Made by a program: the position numbers and the translations under genes | Source of the DNA: an uncultured Sphingomonadaceae bacterium | GTDB taxonomy: Bacteria; Pseudomonadota; Alphaproteobacteria; Sphingomonadales; Sphingomonadaceae | Assembly: GCA_947488845.1 (NCBI GenBank) | Contig: CANLBM010000015.1 | Coordinates: 24,993 to 88,992, forward strand | Direction: 5' to 3' | Length of the DNA: 64,000 nt | In this document: one piece after another, positions 43,500 to 56,513 of the stretch | Layout of the letters: every line of letters starts with the position of its first letter | Numbering within the stretch: position 1 is the first letter of the stretch | Notes under the pieces: model-generated | Databases searched by the model: none | What the model was told of the DNA's origin: nothing | Seen by the model: the letters and a program-made list of their open reading frames with translations, nothing else

Positions 43500-44054
43500 G
43501 TGGATCATTCCAGCGGCATTAGAGCGAGTTTAGCGGGGCGTTACGCCACGGCTTTGTTCGCGCTCGCAAAAGAAAAGAAGAGCATCGACGCGGTGCAGGC
43601 CAGTCTCGCGACATTGAGCGCGGCCCTGGCCGAATCGAGTGACCTCAGGGCGCTGACCAGTAGCCCGGTTGTTTCCCGCGATGATGCCGGCAAGGCAATT
43701 GCAGCCGCGGCCAAGGCCCTTGACCTCGACAAGCTGTCGGCCAATACGCTCGGCGTGCTCGCGGCCAATCGCCGGCTCGACCAGATACCCGCTGTCATTC
43801 GTGCCTTTTCCACATTGGCATCTGACCATCGCGGCGAGATCACCGCAGAAGTTACCTCGGCTCACCCCCTGGATAAAAAGCAGATTGATGCGCTCAAGGC
43901 GCAGCTCAAGAAACGTGTGGGAAGCGATGTTAGCGTTTCCACCGCAGTTGATCCGTCCATATTGGGCGGGCTCGTCGTGAAAATCGGCAGCCAGATGATC
44001 GACAGCTCGATTAAAACCCGTTTGAACACCCTATCGCAGGCCATGAAGGGCTAA
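43500..44054 (+). CDS. atpH: ATP synthase F1 subunit delta
   Basis: 184 residues from a GTG start at 43500, preceded by GGGAGAAGC. The sequence ASLAGRYATALFALAKEKKSIDAVQASLATLSAAL and the C-terminal VSTAVDPSILGGLVVKIGSQMIDSSIKTRLNTL are diagnostic. Delta links F1 to the peripheral stalk. It is the first gene of the atpHAGDC operon. An in-frame extension to 43353 has no ribosome site and is not conserved-looking. Confidence 0.95.
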   Translation: MDHSSGIRASLAGRYATALFALAKEKKSIDAVQASLATLSAALAESSDLRALTSSPVVSRDDAGKAIAAAAKALDLDKLSANTLGVLAANRRLDQIPAVIRAFSTLASDHRGEITAEVTSAHPLDKKQIDALKAQLKKRVGSDVSVSTAVDPSILGGLVVKIGSQMIDSSIKTRLNTLSQAMKG

Positions 44055-45596
<1,542 letters not shown>

Positions 45597-45605
45597 GGAG
45601 AAACT

Positions 45606-45698
45606 GTCATCCCGGGCGTGATCCGGGGTCCAGCGAATAGAAAAGCCGCGAAGCGACATTTTTATAGAACTGGGTTCCCGCCTTCGCGGGAATGACAA
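45606..45698. repeat. Palindromic repeat between atpA and atpG
   Basis: TGTCATCCCGGGCGTGATCC opens it, and it closes with the hairpin TTCCCGCcttcGCGGGAA then TGACA. Outer ends TGTCATccCG and CGggAATGACA also pair. The middle contains CCAGCGAATAGAAAAGCCGCG. It fills the 115-bp gap inside the otherwise tight F1 operon, the largest gap of the five genes. Confidence 0.85.
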
Positions 45699-45711
45699 TT
45701 GAAGGAACGAA

Positions 45712-48058
<2,347 letters not shown>

Positions 48059-48150
48059 GCTACATCCATTGGCACTGAGCCGCCAAACAGCGCGAATGCC
48101 CGACAGGCGCGCTCCGGCGAGCTCAGGACCAACGGTATAAAGGTACTATA

Positions 48151-48408
48151 ATGGCAAACCTACATTTCGAACTCGTAACCCCTGAAAAGCTCGTCCGCTC
48201 GGATGACGTGTTCATGGTGGTAGTGCCCGGTACCGAGGGTGATTTTGGCGTGCTCGCCAATCATGCTCCGGTCATGTCGACGATCCGCGATGCCGATCTG
48301 GTCATCTACGCCACCGAAGGCGGCGCGCCGGAAACGATTTCGGTTCGGGGCGGCTTTGCCGAAGTGAATGACAAGGGCCTGACGGTTCTCGCCGAAGCCA
48401 TTTCCTGA
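48151..48408 (+). CDS. atpC: ATP synthase F1 subunit epsilon
   Basis: 85 residues. [42 protein letters not shown] is the conserved beta-sandwich. [21 protein letters not shown] ends the protein. The C-terminal inhibitory helical hairpin found in longer epsilons (about 130 residues) is missing, as in many alphaproteobacteria. It ends the F1 operon, 92 bp after atpD. Confidence 0.94.
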   Translation: MANLHFELVTPEKLVRSDDVFMVVVPGTEGDFGVLANHAPVMSTIRDADLVIYATEGGAPETISVRGGFAEVNDKGLTVLAEAIS

Positions 48409-48497
48409 TCGAGCCGCCTGTGGTCGGCTAGTCGAACCACTTCTGTCCTCATTTTCTGCCCTGGCAGGCGTTCGGGAGACGCGTCCGGACTGAGCGT

Positions 48498-49427
48498 CTA
48501 TGCCTCCAGCACGGTGGTCGCCCTGCGCTCGCTGCGCCAAAGCAGCAACCCACTGAAAACTATTAGTAATCCTCCCATGATCGCAGTCCGGTCAATCGGG
48601 TCCCCGAATATGAAAATGCTGATCGCTGTCGCGATCAGCAGCTGGATATAGACGAAAGGCGCAATCGCCGCCGCCGTCGTGCGCATCGTTGCCATGAAGA
48701 GCAGGAAATGACAGCCGGTGGCAGTCAGAGCCACCAGCAAGCAACGCAGGACAACATCCCAATCCGGGGCGCCCGGGACGGCCATGACGGGAACCATCCA
48801 GTGTCCGATTACACTGGCGATGACCAGAAATATCGCAGCCCAGAAAGCAATGTAAAATTGCGCGGCCAATATCGACCGCTGGTTCGACACCATCCGGTTG
48901 AGGATCAACATAGTCGACATGGAAAAGGCGGAAATCAGCGGAAAAATGGCCACCCAGCCAAAAGCCGCGATATTGGGACGCAACATGATCAGCACACCGG
49001 CAAAGGCAATGATCGTCGCGCCCCAGGTCCGTGGCGGCATCTTCTCGTTCAAGAACCAGCCCGAAAATAATGCCGTGAGGATCGGATTGATGAATGATAT
49101 CGCGACCGCATCAGCTAGCGGCATGATATATATTGCCGAGAAAAAAGTAATCGTTCCAACAAACAGGCAGAATCCGCGAGCCATATGAAGCCAGGGACGG
49201 TTGACCTTAAAGCCGCGACGCCCTTCGCGCAGGAACAGAATCACGGCCAGCGCCAGTGCGCCGATCAAAAAGCGCAGGGCCGCCACCGCCGGAGCGGGCC
49301 AGTCGCCGGCCATTGACTTGATGACCGCATCTCCCAACGGAAATCCGGCAAATGCGACCAGCGCCAGCGTGATGCCACCCGCCGCGGTTGCCCTTTCGGG
49401 CGAACGATCAGCTTTCAAAATATTCAC
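48498..49427 (-). CDS. EamA/DMT family transporter
   Basis: 309 residues with about ten hydrophobic segments in two EamA repeats (one ending near FSGWFLNEKMPPRTWGATIIAFAGVLIML, the second near IFGDPIDRTAIMGGLLIVFSGLLL). These inner-membrane carriers export amino acids or metabolites. The substrate is unknown. It is convergent with atpC and divergent from cpaF. Confidence 0.9.
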   Translation of the reverse strand: MNILKADRSPERATAAGGITLALVAFAGFPLGDAVIKSMAGDWPAPAVAALRFLIGALALAVILFLREGRRGFKVNRPWLHMARGFCLFVGTITFFSAIYIMPLADAVAISFINPILTALFSGWFLNEKMPPRTWGATIIAFAGVLIMLRPNIAAFGWVAIFPLISAFSMSTMLILNRMVSNQRSILAAQFYIAFWAAIFLVIASVIGHWMVPVMAVPGAPDWDVVLRCLLVALTATGCHFLLFMATMRTTAAAIAPFVYIQLLIATAISIFIFGDPIDRTAIMGGLLIVFSGLLLWRSERRATTVLEA

Positions 49428-49595
49428 TTTTGCGCATTTTCCCGGGCTTAGTGGCTACCAGCCGCTGCACAAGCCCAAAAAAACCAGATTTTTGTGGCCA
49501 TCCCCATCCAATCAAAGAAATTTTCCGGTTTATTAACCATTTTCGGGGAAAGAAGGCATGTATCTTGTGATATTAGATAAATCGGACAGAACAGC

Positions 49596-51128
49596 ATGAG
49601 CGCATTTGGCAAGAAAAATGGACTAGGCGGCGGAAAGTCGTCCTTTGGTGTCGCGAAGCCGATGAATGGCGGCGGCAAGAAAACTGTCAAATCCGACAAC
49701 CCCGAAGATAATCTCGGTGGCAATCAATTTCCTCCGATCGAATCGATACCGCTCCCGGGCGAAGGCGCGCCGGCCCCCGCGGCGGCTACCGACCCGAATG
49801 ACGCGATGGCCCGGCTTTCCGAACGCTCGCAACCATTGGCCGACGGTGGCGACAAGGATGAAGGCTTCGGAGCCTCCGTCCACAAGATCAAGGAACAGGT
49901 GCTGCCGCGCCTGCTCGAACGCGTCGATCCGGAGGCAGCCGCGACCCTGAACAAGGAAGAGCTGACCGAAGAATTCCGCCCGATCATCATGGAAGTGCTG
50001 ACCGAGCTGAAACTGACGCTAAACCGGCGCGAGCAATTTGCGCTTGAAAAAGTGCTCGTTGACGAACTGCTCGGCTTTGGACCGCTCGAGGAACTGCTCG
50101 GCAATCCGGATATCTCGGATATCATGGTCAACGGCCCCGAACAGACGTACATCGAAATCAAGGGTAAGCTTGAAATCGCACCGATCCAGTTCCGCGACGA
50201 GGAACATCTGTTCCAGATCGCCCAGCGGATCGTGAACCAGGTCGGCCGCCGCGTCGACCAGACCACTCCGCTTGCCGACGCCCGTCTGAAAGACGGTTCG
50301 CGTGTGAACGTTATCGTGCCGCCGCTGAGCCTCAAAGGCACCGCGATCTCGATTCGTAAATTCTCCGAGAAGCCGATCACGCTCGACATGATGAAAAACT
50401 TCGGTTCGATGTCCGAGGAAATGTGCACCGTGCTCAAGATTGCCGGCGCCTGCCGCTTTAACGTGGTTATCTCCGGCGGTACCGGTTCGGGTAAAACGAC
50501 CATGCTCAACGCCATGTCGAAGATGATCGATCCGGGCGAACGGGTGCTGACCATCGAGGATGCTGCCGAGCTTCGCTTGCAGCAACCACACTGGCTACCG
50601 CTCGAAACCCGCCCGCCGAACCTTGAAGGCCAGGGCGCGATCACCATCGGCGACCTGGTCAAGAACGCCCTGCGTATGCGTCCTGACCGCATCATCCTCG
50701 GCGAAATTCGTGGCGCGGAATGTTTCGACCTTCTCGCCGCCATGAACACCGGCCATGACGGCTCCATGTGTACGCTTCACGCCAACAGTCCGCGCGAATG
50801 TCTCGGCCGTATGGAAAACATGATCTTGATGGGCGACATCAAGATTCCGAAGGAAGCCATTTCCCGCCAGATCGCGGAATCGGTCGACCTGATTGTTCAG
50901 GTGAAACGTCTGCGCGACGGTTCGCGTCGGACAACCAACATCACCGAGGTGATCGGGATGGAGGGCGACGTGATCGTGACCCAGGAATTGTTCAAATATC
51001 AGTATCTGGATGAGGATGCCGATGGCAAGATCATCGGTGAATATCAATCCGCCGGCCTGCGCCCCTATACGCTCGACAAGGCGCGTCAATATGGCTTCAA
51101 CCAGCCGCTGCTGGAAGCCTGCCTGTAA
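49596..51128 (+). CDS. cpaF: CpaF/TadA family secretion ATPase
   Basis: 510 residues. A Gly/Lys-rich N-terminal tail of ~90 residues precedes the conserved N-domain (LLERVDPEAAATLNKEELTEEFRPIIMEVL). The ATPase core has ISGGTGSGKTTMLNAM (Walker A), ERVLTIEDAAELRLQ (Asp box), RIILGEIRGAECFDLLAAMNTGHDGSMCTLHANSP and the His box. It powers tight-adherence pilus assembly. No other cpa/tad genes are in the window, so the rest of the machine must be elsewhere. Confidence 0.93.
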   Translation: MSAFGKKNGLGGGKSSFGVAKPMNGGGKKTVKSDNPEDNLGGNQFPPIESIPLPGEGAPAPAAATDPNDAMARLSERSQPLADGGDKDEGFGASVHKIKEQVLPRLLERVDPEAAATLNKEELTEEFRPIIMEVLTELKLTLNRREQFALEKVLVDELLGFGPLEELLGNPDISDIMVNGPEQTYIEIKGKLEIAPIQFRDEEHLFQIAQRIVNQVGRRVDQTTPLADARLKDGSRVNVIVPPLSLKGTAISIRKFSEKPITLDMMKNFGSMSEEMCTVLKIAGACRFNVVISGGTGSGKTTMLNAMSKMIDPGERVLTIEDAAELRLQQPHWLPLETRPPNLEGQGAITIGDLVKNALRMRPDRIILGEIRGAECFDLLAAMNTGHDGSMCTLHANSPRECLGRMENMILMGDIKIPKEAISRQIAESVDLIVQVKRLRDGSRRTTNITEVIGMEGDVIVTQELFKYQYLDEDADGKIIGEYQSAGLRPYTLDKARQYGFNQPLLEACL

Positions 51129-51136
51129 TTGGCGGC

Positions 51137-51334
51137 TTATTCGGTCGAGATAAATCCGAGACCGAAGGCTATCGATATGCCGAAGGTCAACAATGCCAAA
51201 GCGGTAATTGTTGACCAGGGCATGAAACCGACATCTTCAATGTCGTGGCGATTGTTGCGCCGCCGGTTGCCTATCTCGGCAATCACCGCGATTGCCCCTG
51301 ACAGACCGCACAACACCATCCACAACGGCGGCAT
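51137..51334 (-). CDS. Small two-segment membrane protein
   Basis: 65 residues with hydrophobic segments at about 3-20 (PLWMVLCGLSGAIAVIAEI) and 41-60 (TITALALLTFGISIAFGLGF), separated by a charged NRRRNNRHD loop. It starts 6 bp after the mmsB stop on the same strand, so it is likely translated from the valine-operon transcript. It has no recognised family. It also abuts the convergent cpaF stop. Confidence 0.55.
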   Translation of the reverse strand: MPPLWMVLCGLSGAIAVIAEIGNRRRNNRHDIEDVGFMPWSTITALALLTFGISIAFGLGFISTE

Positions 51335-51340
51335 TGAAGG

Positions 51341-52222
51341 TCAGCCCTTGGCCAGCATATTGATGATGCCGGAAAAATCCTTGCCGCCATGTCCCTCTGT
51401 TTCGGCATATTGCTCGTAGAGTTTCGCGGCTTCGGCGCCCATTGGCACTTCCGCTCCGGCGCTTTGTGCGGCTTCCATCGCCAAACGCAGATCTTTCAGC
51501 ATCAAGGCAGCAGCAAAGCCGCCTGCATAATCATTGTCTGCCGGACTTTGCGGGCCGACGCCCGGAACGGGACAATAGCTGGTCATCGACCAGTTCTGTC
51601 CTGATGCCTTGGATGAGATATCGTAGAATGTCTGCAGGTCGAGCCCGAGCTTTTCCGCCATCTTGAATGTCTCGCAGGTCGCGATCATCGACGCGCCGAG
51701 CAGCATGTTGTTGCAGATTTTGGCTGCCTGACCGGCGCCATTGCCGCCGGCGTGGATCACGGCCTTGCCCATGTCGGACAGGATCGGTTCTGCGCGCCTG
51801 AAGCCTTCGTCGCTGCCGCCGACCATGAAAGTCAGCGTGCCGCCGTTGGCCGCCGCGATGCCGCCGGATACCGGCGCATCAACGGGGACAAGGCCCTTGG
51901 CATCGGCCATGGTCGCGACATCGCGCGCGCTGTCGACGTCGATGGTCGAGCAATCGATCACGAGAGTACCGGGATTGGCATTGATGATGATTTCATATTC
52001 ATAGACCTTGCGGACATGGGTGCCGGCCGGGAGCATGGTCACCACCGCTTCCATATTCTGGACCGCCTGTGCGGCGTCGCTGACCGGATGACAGCCGGCT
52101 TCACCGGCTTTTGCAAGCGCTTCGCCGGACAGGTCAAAGGCAAAGACCTCATGCCCCGCTTTTGCGAGATTGGCGGCCATGCCGCCGCCCATATTGCCAA
52201 GGCCGATAAATCCGATTTTCAT
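51341..52222 (-). CDS. mmsB: 3-hydroxyisobutyrate dehydrogenase
   Basis: 293 residues. The NAD-binding start is MKIGFIGLGNMGGGMAANLAKAGH. DAPVSGGIAAANGGTLTFMVGG is the substrate motif and GNGAGQAAKICNNMLL carries the catalytic Lys. It oxidises 3-hydroxyisobutyrate to methylmalonate semialdehyde in valine degradation. It is part of the cluster running from mmsA (59124) down to 51137. Confidence 0.95.
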   Translation of the reverse strand: MKIGFIGLGNMGGGMAANLAKAGHEVFAFDLSGEALAKAGEAGCHPVSDAAQAVQNMEAVVTMLPAGTHVRKVYEYEIIINANPGTLVIDCSTIDVDSARDVATMADAKGLVPVDAPVSGGIAAANGGTLTFMVGGSDEGFRRAEPILSDMGKAVIHAGGNGAGQAAKICNNMLLGASMIATCETFKMAEKLGLDLQTFYDISSKASGQNWSMTSYCPVPGVGPQSPADNDYAGGFAAALMLKDLRLAMEAAQSAGAEVPMGAEAAKLYEQYAETEGHGGKDFSGIINMLAKG

Positions 52223-52286
52223 TTTAGTCTCCAGTGATTGTCAGCGGAACAAAGCCGGCGGCTTTGTCAGATGGAAGCAGCTATTC

Positions 52287-53069
52287 CTAGCGTCCCTTCC
52301 ACTGCCCTTCGCGTTTTTCGATGAAGGCAGCCATGCCCTCTTTCTTGTCTTCTGTGGCGGTCAGGATCTGGAACAGACGGCGTTCGTGGACCAGGCCCTG
52401 TTCAAGATTATTCTCGAACGCCGCATTGACCATTTCCTTGTTCACCTGCGCGGCCATTGGCGGCATCGAGGCGACGATAGCGGCGGATTTCAGCGCTTCG
52501 TCAAGCAGATCATCATGCGGCACAACACGGGCAACCAAACCGGAGCGTTCGGCTTCCTCTGCATCCATCATCCGGCCGGTCAGGCACATTTCCATCGATT
52601 TGGCCTTGCCGATCGCGCGGGTCAGCCGCTGCGAACCGCCCATGCCGGGCGCGACGCCCAGCTTTATTTCCGGCTGGCCGAATTTCGCCTTGTCGCTGGC
52701 AATGATATAATCCGCCATCATCGCTAGTTCACAGCCTCCACCCAGCGAAAAGCCGTTGACCGCAGCGATCCACGGCTTGCGGGTCGCCTTGACGATATGG
52801 CTGGTCCATTTGGCGAAGAAATCCTCGAGATAGAAATCGGCGGCGGACTTGTCGTACATTTCCTTGATATCGGCGCCAGCGGCAAAAGCCTTGTCGCCGG
52901 AACCGGTCAATACGGCGCAATTTTGCGTGTCATCTGCCTGGAAAGCGGCAAAGGCATCGATCAGTTCATCCAGCACCTGGCTGTTCAATGCGTTCAGGGC
53001 TTGCGGCCGATTAAGGGTGATCAGCGTGACCGCGCCCTTTTTCTCGGTGAGGATTGTTTCGTAAGTCAT
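52287..53069 (-). CDS. Enoyl-CoA hydratase
   Basis: 260 residues of crotonase fold. [20 protein letters not shown] gives the oxyanion-hole element and [23 protein letters not shown] the second. Catalytic Glu residues are expected around the GGGCELAM and [18 protein letters not shown] segments. In this cluster it would hydrate methacrylyl-CoA. The start at 53069 gives an ATGA overlap with the upstream hydrolase gene; a Met four codons earlier is less likely. Confidence 0.94.
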   Translation of the reverse strand: MTYETILTEKKGAVTLITLNRPQALNALNSQVLDELIDAFAAFQADDTQNCAVLTGSGDKAFAAGADIKEMYDKSAADFYLEDFFAKWTSHIVKATRKPWIAAVNGFSLGGGCELAMMADYIIASDKAKFGQPEIKLGVAPGMGGSQRLTRAIGKAKSMEMCLTGRMMDAEEAERSGLVARVVPHDDLLDEALKSAAIVASMPPMAAQVNKEMVNAAFENNLEQGLVHERRLFQILTATEDKKEGMAAFIEKREGQWKGR

Positions 53070-54109
53070 AGGGGCTTCCATTCTTCTTTTGCTGGCAGGG
53101 GCGCGAAAATCGCATCAATCCATTCGTCGGTCACATCTTCCGGCGTCGGCGGATTCCATTTCGGATCATTGTCCTTGTCGACGATCAGGGCGCGCACGCC
53201 TTCGAGGAAATCGTGCATTACCAGCACATGATAGCCGATGCGATATTCGTTGCGCATTTCGTCGGCAAAGCTTTCCATCGCCGCGCCTTCGTTCAGCTGG
53301 CGCAGGGCCACCTTGCAGGTCTGCGGGCTCTTGGTGCCCAGCGTGTCGCGTTCCTTGGCCGCCCATTCGCTGTCATCGGCTTCCAGCGCAGCAAGGATAT
53401 CTTCGAAACGGTCGGAAGCAAAAAACTTGTCGATTTTGTCGAGATTTTTGGTGATCCGGGCTTCGGGAACATTGCCGGAAAGCTGCCCCAATATGCCGTC
53501 GATACGGTCGGGCTTCTCTGCGATCCGCTGCTTGGCTTCTTCCAGTGCTTCCGAAGGCAGATAATGGGTCGCGATACCCACTTCCTTGCACTCGGCACCG
53601 TCCAGCCGCGCACCGGTAAGCGCGAGAAACTGACCCAGCCTGCCTTCAAGGCGGGACAGATACCAGCCCCCGCCGACATCGGGGAACAGTCCGATACCCG
53701 TCTCCGGCATGGCAAAACGCGTGTGCTCTGTTGCTACGCGATATTTGGCCGGTTGCGAGATTCCAACGCCACCGCCCATCGTGATGCCGTCAATGAAGGC
53801 AATCACGGGTTTGGTATATTCGAATAACAGATGATTGAGCTGATATTCGTGATAGAAAAACTCGCGGCCTTTTTTGCCATCGGTCATGCCGGATTCGCGG
53901 AGCATGGCAATATCGCCACCAGCGCAGAAGCCCCTGCCCTCGCTATGGTCGAGGATAACCGCTTCCACACTGTCATCGTCGCGCCACGCGAGCAATGTCT
54001 CGGTCATCGCAAGACACATGTCGAGGTTGAGCGAATGGATCACTTTGGGCCGGTTCAGGCTGATATGGCCAACCCGACCGGTTTTTCTGATAATGAGATC
54101 TTCTGTCAT
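53066..54109 (-). CDS. 3-hydroxyisobutyryl-CoA hydrolase
   Basis: 347 residues, crotonase superfamily but longer than hydratases. [16 protein letters not shown] and [52 protein letters not shown] match the HIBCH subfamily. The long C-terminal part with YRIGYHVL...[22 protein letters not shown] is typical. It frees CoA from 3-hydroxyisobutyryl-CoA, which MmsB then oxidises. Confidence 0.94.
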   Translation of the reverse strand: MTEDLIIRKTGRVGHISLNRPKVIHSLNLDMCLAMTETLLAWRDDDSVEAVILDHSEGRGFCAGGDIAMLRESGMTDGKKGREFFYHEYQLNHLLFEYTKPVIAFIDGITMGGGVGISQPAKYRVATEHTRFAMPETGIGLFPDVGGGWYLSRLEGRLGQFLALTGARLDGAECKEVGIATHYLPSEALEEAKQRIAEKPDRIDGILGQLSGNVPEARITKNLDKIDKFFASDRFEDILAALEADDSEWAAKERDTLGTKSPQTCKVALRQLNEGAAMESFADEMRNEYRIGYHVLVMHDFLEGVRALIVDKDNDPKWNPPTPEDVTDEWIDAIFAPLPAKEEWKPL

Positions 54110-54116
54110 AAATTTC

Positions 54117-55259
54117 CTATTGGCGCAGCAATTCGCGCGAAACGATCATGCGCATGACCTGGTTGGTGCCCTCTAATATGCTATGAACGCGCAAATCGCG
54201 CCAGAAGCGCTCGATCGGATAATCCTGCAAATATCCATAGCCACCAAAAAGTTGCAGCGCGTCGTTGACGATCTTGCTGCCATTGTCGGTCGCCAACCGC
54301 TTCGCCATGGCAGCGAACTTGGTTTTATCCGGTGCGCCTTCGGTCACTTTCGCCGCCGCAAGATACAGCAATGCGCGAGATGCTTCAAGATCAGTGGCCA
54401 TATCGGCGAGCATGAACTGGGTATTCTGGAAATCGCTGATTGCCTTGCCAAATTGCTTGCGTTCCTTGGTATAGTTCACCGCTTCATCAAGACAACGCTG
54501 CGCGCCGCCAAGCGAACAGGCACCGATGTTCAAACGTCCGCCGTCCAGGCCCGCCATCGCGATACGAAAGCCTTCGCCCTCGTCACCGACCCGGTTTTCA
54601 ACCGGCACCCGGACATTGTCGAAATTTACCTGGGCCGTGGGCTGCGAATGCCAGCCGAGTTTCTTTTCGTTTGCGCCGAAGCTGACGCCCTCCATGTTTT
54701 TCTCGATGACAAGACAGGTCACGCCTTTCGCTCCGTCATCGGAAGTGCGCGTCATCGTAACATAAATTTCATTTTCGCCGCCGCCGGAGATAAACTGCTT
54801 CGAACCGTTGACGATATAGTCGTCGCCATCGCGCACAGCCCTGGTTTTCAAAGACGCCGCGTCGGACCCTGCTCCGGCTTCGGTCAGGCAATAGCTCGAT
54901 ATTTTCTCCATCGGCACCAGATCGGGCAGATATTTGTCCTTTACCGCTTGCGAACCGAATGTGTCGATCATCCAGCTCGCCATATTGTGGATCGAAATGA
55001 AGGCGCTGGTCGAGGGACAGCCATAAGCCATCGCTTCCATGATGATCGCCGATTCGAGCCGTCCGAGACCAATGCCTCCGGATTCCTCGGACACATAAAT
55101 ACCGCCGAAGCCAAGGTCGGCCGCCTGCTTGATCGTGTCGCGCGGGAATATATGTTTTTCATCCCACTCGGCCGCAAAGGGCGTGATCGCGTCAGCGGTG
55201 AATTTCTGCGCCATTTCCTGAATGGCAAGCTGGTCTTCGGTCAGGGAAAATTGGGTCAT
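54117..55259 (-). CDS. Acyl-CoA dehydrogenase (isobutyryl-CoA dehydrogenase type)
   Basis: 380 residues. FSLTEDQLAIQEMAQKFTADAITPFAAEWDEK opens it. SSYCLTEAGAGSDAASLKTRA is the FAD/substrate loop. FGGYGYLQDYPIERFWRD.RVHSILEGTNQVMRMIVSREL ends it, with Glu of EGTNQ as candidate catalytic base. It fits isobutyryl-CoA to methacrylyl-CoA, the step before the hydratase. It lies 7 bp upstream of the hydrolase gene. Confidence 0.94.
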   Translation of the reverse strand: MTQFSLTEDQLAIQEMAQKFTADAITPFAAEWDEKHIFPRDTIKQAADLGFGGIYVSEESGGIGLGRLESAIIMEAMAYGCPSTSAFISIHNMASWMIDTFGSQAVKDKYLPDLVPMEKISSYCLTEAGAGSDAASLKTRAVRDGDDYIVNGSKQFISGGGENEIYVTMTRTSDDGAKGVTCLVIEKNMEGVSFGANEKKLGWHSQPTAQVNFDNVRVPVENRVGDEGEGFRIAMAGLDGGRLNIGACSLGGAQRCLDEAVNYTKERKQFGKAISDFQNTQFMLADMATDLEASRALLYLAAAKVTEGAPDKTKFAAMAKRLATDNGSKIVNDALQLFGGYGYLQDYPIERFWRDLRVHSILEGTNQVMRMIVSRELLRQ

Positions 55260-55261
55260 AT

Positions 55262-56503
55262 CTATTTCTTGTTTCTTGCCATGGCAGCAGCGGTTGATTC
55301 GGTTTCTCGCATGACCCGCAATATGTTGCCGCGGGCGATTTTTGCAAGGTCGGCTGCGCTATACCCACGGCTTGCCAGTTCCGCAAACAGCACAGGATAG
55401 CTCGAGACATCCGAGAGATTGTCGGGCGTAAATCTGATCCCGTCATAGTCGCCTCCAATCCCGATGTGATCGATCCCAGCGATTTCACGAATATGATCGA
55501 TATGATCGGCAATATCCGTGGCGGTCACCGGCGGCACAGGATTTGCATCATTCCATTCCGCCAGATGGGCTGTGCGTGCGGACTCGTCTCCGGGATAAAG
55601 TGCCGCCGCGCGCGCTATCTCGGCCTTTTGCCCTGCGTCCCAGTCGCGGTTTTCCGCACTGACATATGAGGGCACGAACGTGACCATCACCAGTCCGCCA
55701 TTGGTCGGCAGCCGCTTCAGGACCGCATCCGGCACATTGCGGGGATGACTGGTTACGCCATTGGCTGAACTATGGCTGAAAATTACCGGTGCCCTGGTTG
55801 CATCCAGCGTATCATTCATCGTCGCTTCGGATACATGGCTGATATCCACCATCATGCCGAGCCGGTTCATTTCCGCGACCACCGAGATACCGAATTCGGA
55901 CAGGCCGTCGCTTTTCGGCGCGTCGGTTGCGCTGTCGGCCCAGTCGAGCGTCTTCCAGTGGGTGAGCGTCATATAGCGTGCGCCGAGCGCGTATGTCTGC
56001 CGGAGCACGGCGAGCGAATTGCCGATCGAATGGCCGCCCTCCATACCGATCAGGGAAGCTATACGCCCCTTTTTCTGCGCCGCCTCGACGTCATCCGCAG
56101 ACAGGGCGAGCTGCAGGTCTTCGGGATATTGCGCCACCAGTTGATGGACAATATCGATCTGCTCGATCACCTTGTGGACCGCTTCAAATTGCGGCAGATC
56201 CGGGTCGATCCAGACCGACCAGAACTGGCCGCCGACCTTGCCCTGCCGGAGCCGGGCAATATCGGTGTGCATCGGTTTTGCGCCATGTCCGAGGGTCTGA
56301 AAAGTGTTGCGAAAGTCGACTTGCGAGAGATCGCCGTCAAACCGCTCGGCAATCTGCTCCGGCGCGTCATTATGGCCATCGATCACCGGGTGCGTGGCCA
56401 GCACCTCTTGCGCGATCTGTTCGGGAGACTGTGCCTGCACCGATGATGCGCCAAGCAAGGAGACAGCCAAAGTGAGACTGTGAACAATGTTGATGGTTTT
56501 CAT
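55262..56503 (-). CDS. Membrane-type dipeptidase (peptidase M19)
   Basis: 413 residues. A signal peptide MKTINIVHSLTLAVSLLGASSVQAQ is followed by the M19 zinc site HPVIDGHNDAP, GMEGGHSIGNSLAVLRQ and MVDISHVSEATM, with VIFSHSSA and GGDYDGI later. It is a periplasmic zinc dipeptidase. The usual DGHNDLP is DGHNDAP here, keeping the ligands. It is only 2 bp from the acyl-CoA dehydrogenase gene, so it is embedded in the valine operon. The start at 56503 is chosen for the signal peptide. Confidence 0.92.
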   Translation of the reverse strand: MKTINIVHSLTLAVSLLGASSVQAQSPEQIAQEVLATHPVIDGHNDAPEQIAERFDGDLSQVDFRNTFQTLGHGAKPMHTDIARLRQGKVGGQFWSVWIDPDLPQFEAVHKVIEQIDIVHQLVAQYPEDLQLALSADDVEAAQKKGRIASLIGMEGGHSIGNSLAVLRQTYALGARYMTLTHWKTLDWADSATDAPKSDGLSEFGISVVAEMNRLGMMVDISHVSEATMNDTLDATRAPVIFSHSSANGVTSHPRNVPDAVLKRLPTNGGLVMVTFVPSYVSAENRDWDAGQKAEIARAAALYPGDESARTAHLAEWNDANPVPPVTATDIADHIDHIREIAGIDHIGIGGDYDGIRFTPDNLSDVSSYPVLFAELASRGYSAADLAKIARGNILRVMRETESTAAAMARNKK

Positions 56504-56513
56504 GCCAAAAGGT

